7,680 nt of DNA from Vibrio sp. (GTDB taxonomy: Bacteria; Pseudomonadota; Gammaproteobacteria; Enterobacterales; Vibrionaceae). The position numbers and the translations under genes are program-made. Below are positions 5,864 through 7,680 of the stretch, in pieces (the first letter of the stretch is position 1; each line of letters opens with the position of its first letter). A model generated the notes under the pieces. It saw nothing but the letters and a program-made list of their open reading frames with translations, was not told the DNA's origin and did no database searches. Location of the stretch: NCBI GenBank assembly GCA_007124475.1, contig SLFB01000204.1, positions 1 to 7,680 on the forward strand, given 5' to 3'.

Positions 5864-7204
5864 AGCCAAGAACAACAACTTCTTAACGCGGTTGATTATG
5901 TGTTATCAGCAGCAAAACGCCAAGGCGCAGAAGCCGATGTGATAGTCCGTCGTAACAGCAGCTTTTCTCTCAAAGCAAACCAAGGCAAGCTAGACGAGTA
6001 CAAAGTCAGCTCTAGCCAAGTTTTAGGCGTGCGTATTATCAAAGATGCGCGCGTGGCAACCAGTTACTCTGAATCATTAACTCAACCTAGCTTAGACTTA
6101 ATGTTAACCAATGCCTTGCAGAGCGCTCGCTTTGCCAAGCAAGATCAACATCAAGTGATCAGTGACGTAGCGAGTAACATCACGACTGACATTGCTGAAA
6201 TTGCCCAAGCCGACACAGCATCTATCGATGATAAAATCGAACTAGCCCTAGCGCTTGAGCAAGGTGTGGTCGCTCTCCCCCATGCATCAAGCTCTCCTTA
6301 TAACGGCTATAGTGATAGTGAAACTCAACTCATTATTGCCAACACTCAAGGCAGTTTGTGCCAGCATTTCGAACGCTCATTCGGTTGTTATGCCTATACC
6401 TTGTTTGAAAAAGAGGGCAAACAGTCCATGGCCGGTAATATGTCCGTTGGCCGGCGCTTTGATGAGCTAAACCCAGCATACTGTATCGAGGGAGGTTACC
6501 AACTTGCTCGTGATCTTATCGATGGCGCTCCGGTTAAAACTGGCCATTACCCCGCGATTTTCCACATCAATGCCTTAGCCAGCTTGTTTAGTGCATTTGG
6601 CAGTGCGTTCTCTGGTGTTAGTGCGATGAAAGGCGTTACCCCATTAGCCAATAAGCTGAGTCAACCGATTGCCAGTGAGTTACTAACGCTGAGCGATGAG
6701 GCTTATATGCCAAATGGAATGGCAATCGCCAGTTTTGATAGTGAAGGATTTGCGGCGCAAAACAACGTGTTGATTTCTAATGGCGTGTTAAACACATTAC
6801 TGCATAACAGTCAGACGGCGAGTTATCTTGGTGCCGTATCAACAGCCAGTGCAGCTCGCAGTGCCCAGTCAAGCCTCGACGTGACAGCTCGACATAAGGT
6901 CATCGCATCAGGTCACAGCAGTGCCTCTGAGGTACAAGCTGGCGAATACCTCGAACTTGTCGATCTGCAAGGGGTTCACTCAGGTGCTGATGTAGTGAGT
7001 GGCGATTTCTCATTTGGAGCCAGTGGCTTCTTATGCCGAGATGGGCAACGAGTGCAACCGGTACGTGGTATTACTGTCGCGGGTAATTTCTACCAAATGC
7101 TGCTAGAAATTGAAGCGGTGGGTAATAACCAATGGGTGAACGATAGTCACACTTTCTTTGCCCCAGATGTACGTTTTGCCCGCTTAAGTATTGGTGGTAA
7201 GTAA
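5861..7204 (+). CDS. pmbA: TldE/PmbA family subunit, partner of TldD
   Basis: This is the non-catalytic partner of TldD. Its 447 residues match the length of E. coli PmbA/TldE (450). It has the shared N-terminal domain (about 1-130), with GAEADVIVR (22-30) and LKANQGKLDEYKVSSSQ (37-53), and a C-terminal beta-rich domain carrying the diagnostic GDFSFGASGF (381-390) and GITVAGNF (403-410). As expected for TldE, no HExxxH motif is present; the central region around 229-252 (GHYPAIFHINALASLF) replaces it. In E. coli tldD and pmbA are unlinked, whereas here they form one coupled operon. The complex would be cytosolic. The start is fixed by GGAGG and the one-base overlap. A composite repeat and possible terminator follow the stop. 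Confidence 0.94.
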   Translation: MSQEQQLLNAVDYVLSAAKRQGAEADVIVRRNSSFSLKANQGKLDEYKVSSSQVLGVRIIKDARVATSYSESLTQPSLDLMLTNALQSARFAKQDQHQVISDVASNITTDIAEIAQADTASIDDKIELALALEQGVVALPHASSSPYNGYSDSETQLIIANTQGSLCQHFERSFGCYAYTLFEKEGKQSMAGNMSVGRRFDELNPAYCIEGGYQLARDLIDGAPVKTGHYPAIFHINALASLFSAFGSAFSGVSAMKGVTPLANKLSQPIASELLTLSDEAYMPNGMAIASFDSEGFAAQNNVLISNGVLNTLLHNSQTASYLGAVSTASAARSAQSSLDVTARHKVIASGHSSASEVQAGEYLELVDLQGVHSGADVVSGDFSFGASGFLCRDGQRVQPVRGITVAGNFYQMLLEIEAVGNNQWVNDSHTFFAPDVRFARLSIGGK

Positions 7205-7212
7205 ACGAGTCA

Positions 7213-7380
7213 TTCCCATACCACTTGCCGTCGCCGGAAGGCAGCCAGTGAGTGACAAATTTGTCTGCACAAATTTGAACCGCTGTAGGTTGCCCTTTGG
7301 TGAGAGCCACGGATGGCTATAATAACCCCCAATCACATAGCCAACAATGTGATTGGGGCAAACCTGCCTAGGCTCACACT
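7213..7380 (+). repeat. degenerate ERIC-like composite repeat with an internal insertion
   Basis: AGGCAGCCAGTGAGTGAC (7239-7256) resembles the ERIC segment AGGCGGCAAGTGAGTAAG, and 7347-7358 (ATGTGATTGGGG) is the ERIC core arm. Between them lie about 70 extra bases with a perfect 12-bp palindrome GACAAATTTGTC (7254-7265) and a second CAAATTTG (7270-7277). The usual right terminus (AGCTTCAAGT...GGGTATA) is missing. The first part (7222-7254) also folds on itself. I interpret this as an ERIC with an internal insertion and a lost right end. The repeats and palindromes are seen directly; the ERIC origin is inference. Confidence 0.55.
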
Positions 7381-7385
7381 TTTTT
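7300..7385 (+). terminator. candidate terminator of the tldD-pmbA operon
   Basis: An inner perfect 12-bp stem, CCCCAATCACAT (7327-7338) with ATGTGATTGGGG (7347-7358), has an 8-base loop. It is enclosed by an outer partial stem, GTGAGAGCC (7300-7308) with GGCTCAC (7371-7377), which needs a two-base bulge. Six T follow at 7380-7385. The fold is larger and less compact than a textbook intrinsic terminator, but it sits about 100 bases after the pmbA stop and before the next gene. Confidence 0.45.
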
Positions 7386-7455
7386 ACTCTCCCTGCGATC
7401 TACGCCCTAAATTGCTGAGTAAGGGATGAGTTGCATTATCTAACCATTGTCTACC

Positions 7456-7469
7456 CTAAAGCGGTTTCT
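7456..7469 (+). promoter_or_regulatory. candidate LacI-family operator before the GH13 gene
   Basis: CTAAAGCGGTTTCT is centred on CG (7462-7463) and fits the general LacI/GalR operator pattern GAAANCGNTTTC, apart from one base in the left half. It lies 26 bases before the ATG, where a bound repressor would block transcription or elongation. By eye it agrees with TGAAACCGGTTTCA, the type of site bound by AscG-like proteins, at 10 of 14 positions. Which repressor would bind is unknown; the AscG-like protein in this window is one candidate. Confidence 0.4.
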
Positions 7470-7495
7470 TATTGATAGCAGTTAGGTTTTAGACG

Positions 7496-7680
7496 ATGCA
7501 TCCAGAATATTCCTCTTCAAAAATAAACGTTTATCAAGTCTTCACTCGTCTATTTGGTCATACGCAAACCGCCAACATCCCTTGGGGCACAAAAGCGCAA
7601 AACGGAGTCGGTAAGTTTAATGATTTTACGCTTAAAGCCTTGCAAGAAATTGCTCAATTAGGGGCAACGCATATTTGGTA
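7496..7680 (+). CDS. alpha-amylase family glycoside hydrolase (GH13), N-terminal part
   Basis: Only the first 61 codons are in the window; the gene runs off the right edge. VYQVFTRLFGHT (12-23) matches the first barrel strand of GH13 enzymes, and NIPWG (28-32), GVGKFNDFT (38-46) and LQEIAQLGATHIWY (49-62, the last codon incomplete) match the following loop, helix and second strand. GH13 proteins hydrolyse or transfer alpha-linked glucans such as maltodextrin or starch; catalytic Asp/Glu residues lie beyond the window. No signal peptide is seen, which suggests a cytoplasmic enzyme. An in-frame TAG at 7490-7492 excludes an earlier start. The ribosome site is weak (AGG at 7484-7486). It is oriented like tldD-pmbA but separated by 291 bp with a possible terminator, so it is probably a separate unit. 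Confidence 0.85.
   Translation, partial: MHPEYSSSKINVYQVFTRLFGHTQTANIPWGTKAQNGVGKFNDFTLKALQEIAQLGATHIW

Noticed and set aside
7071..7310. Minus-strand reading frame of 79 codons at the end of pmbA
   Set aside because: It reads through the palindromic composite repeat and then antisense to the conserved end of pmbA; no family recognised.

Overview
The window looks like chromosome from a gammaproteobacterium, most likely Vibrionaceae. It carries several copies of the ERIC repeat, which is typical of Enterobacteriaceae and Vibrionaceae. The regulator resembles E. coli AscG, base composition is moderate, and the genes are tightly spaced with good Shine-Dalgarno sites. Placement at genus level is inference. 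No phage, plasmid, transposase, CRISPR or RNA gene was seen.

Layout from left to right: (1) an ERIC repeat cut by the window edge, a strong hairpin, then a LacI-family repressor (+, 156-1157) whose stop codon lies in a perfect 16-bp tandem duplication; (2) converging on it, a gamma-glutamylcyclotransferase-like protein (-, 1205-1804) and, upstream of that, a complete prolyl oligopeptidase (-, 1955-4009), with a 40-bp collapsed ERIC remnant between them; (3) a 466-bp divergent intergenic region holding a full-length ERIC directly in front of the next operon; (4) a two-gene operon (+) encoding the TldD/TldE (PmbA) metalloprotease pair, overlapping by one base (4476-5861 and 5861-7204); (5) a palindrome-rich, ERIC-like composite repeat that ends in a possible terminator; (6) the first 61 codons of a GH13 alpha-amylase-type protein (+, from 7496), preceded by a candidate LacI-family operator.

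The central block is concerned with peptides. Prolyl oligopeptidase cuts short peptides after proline, GGCT-fold enzymes release 5-oxoproline from gamma-glutamyl compounds, and TldD/TldE trims or destroys unfolded or modified peptides. The flanking genes, a sugar-type repressor and a glycosidase, point to carbohydrate use. The most noteworthy biology is the TldD/TldE pair: it is linked and coupled, and its TldD is shorter than and divergent from the housekeeping enterobacterial TldD, so it looks like a second, specialised pair. The other interesting layer is the set of ERIC-derived structures at the gene boundaries. I found no convincing evidence of a wholly new system.
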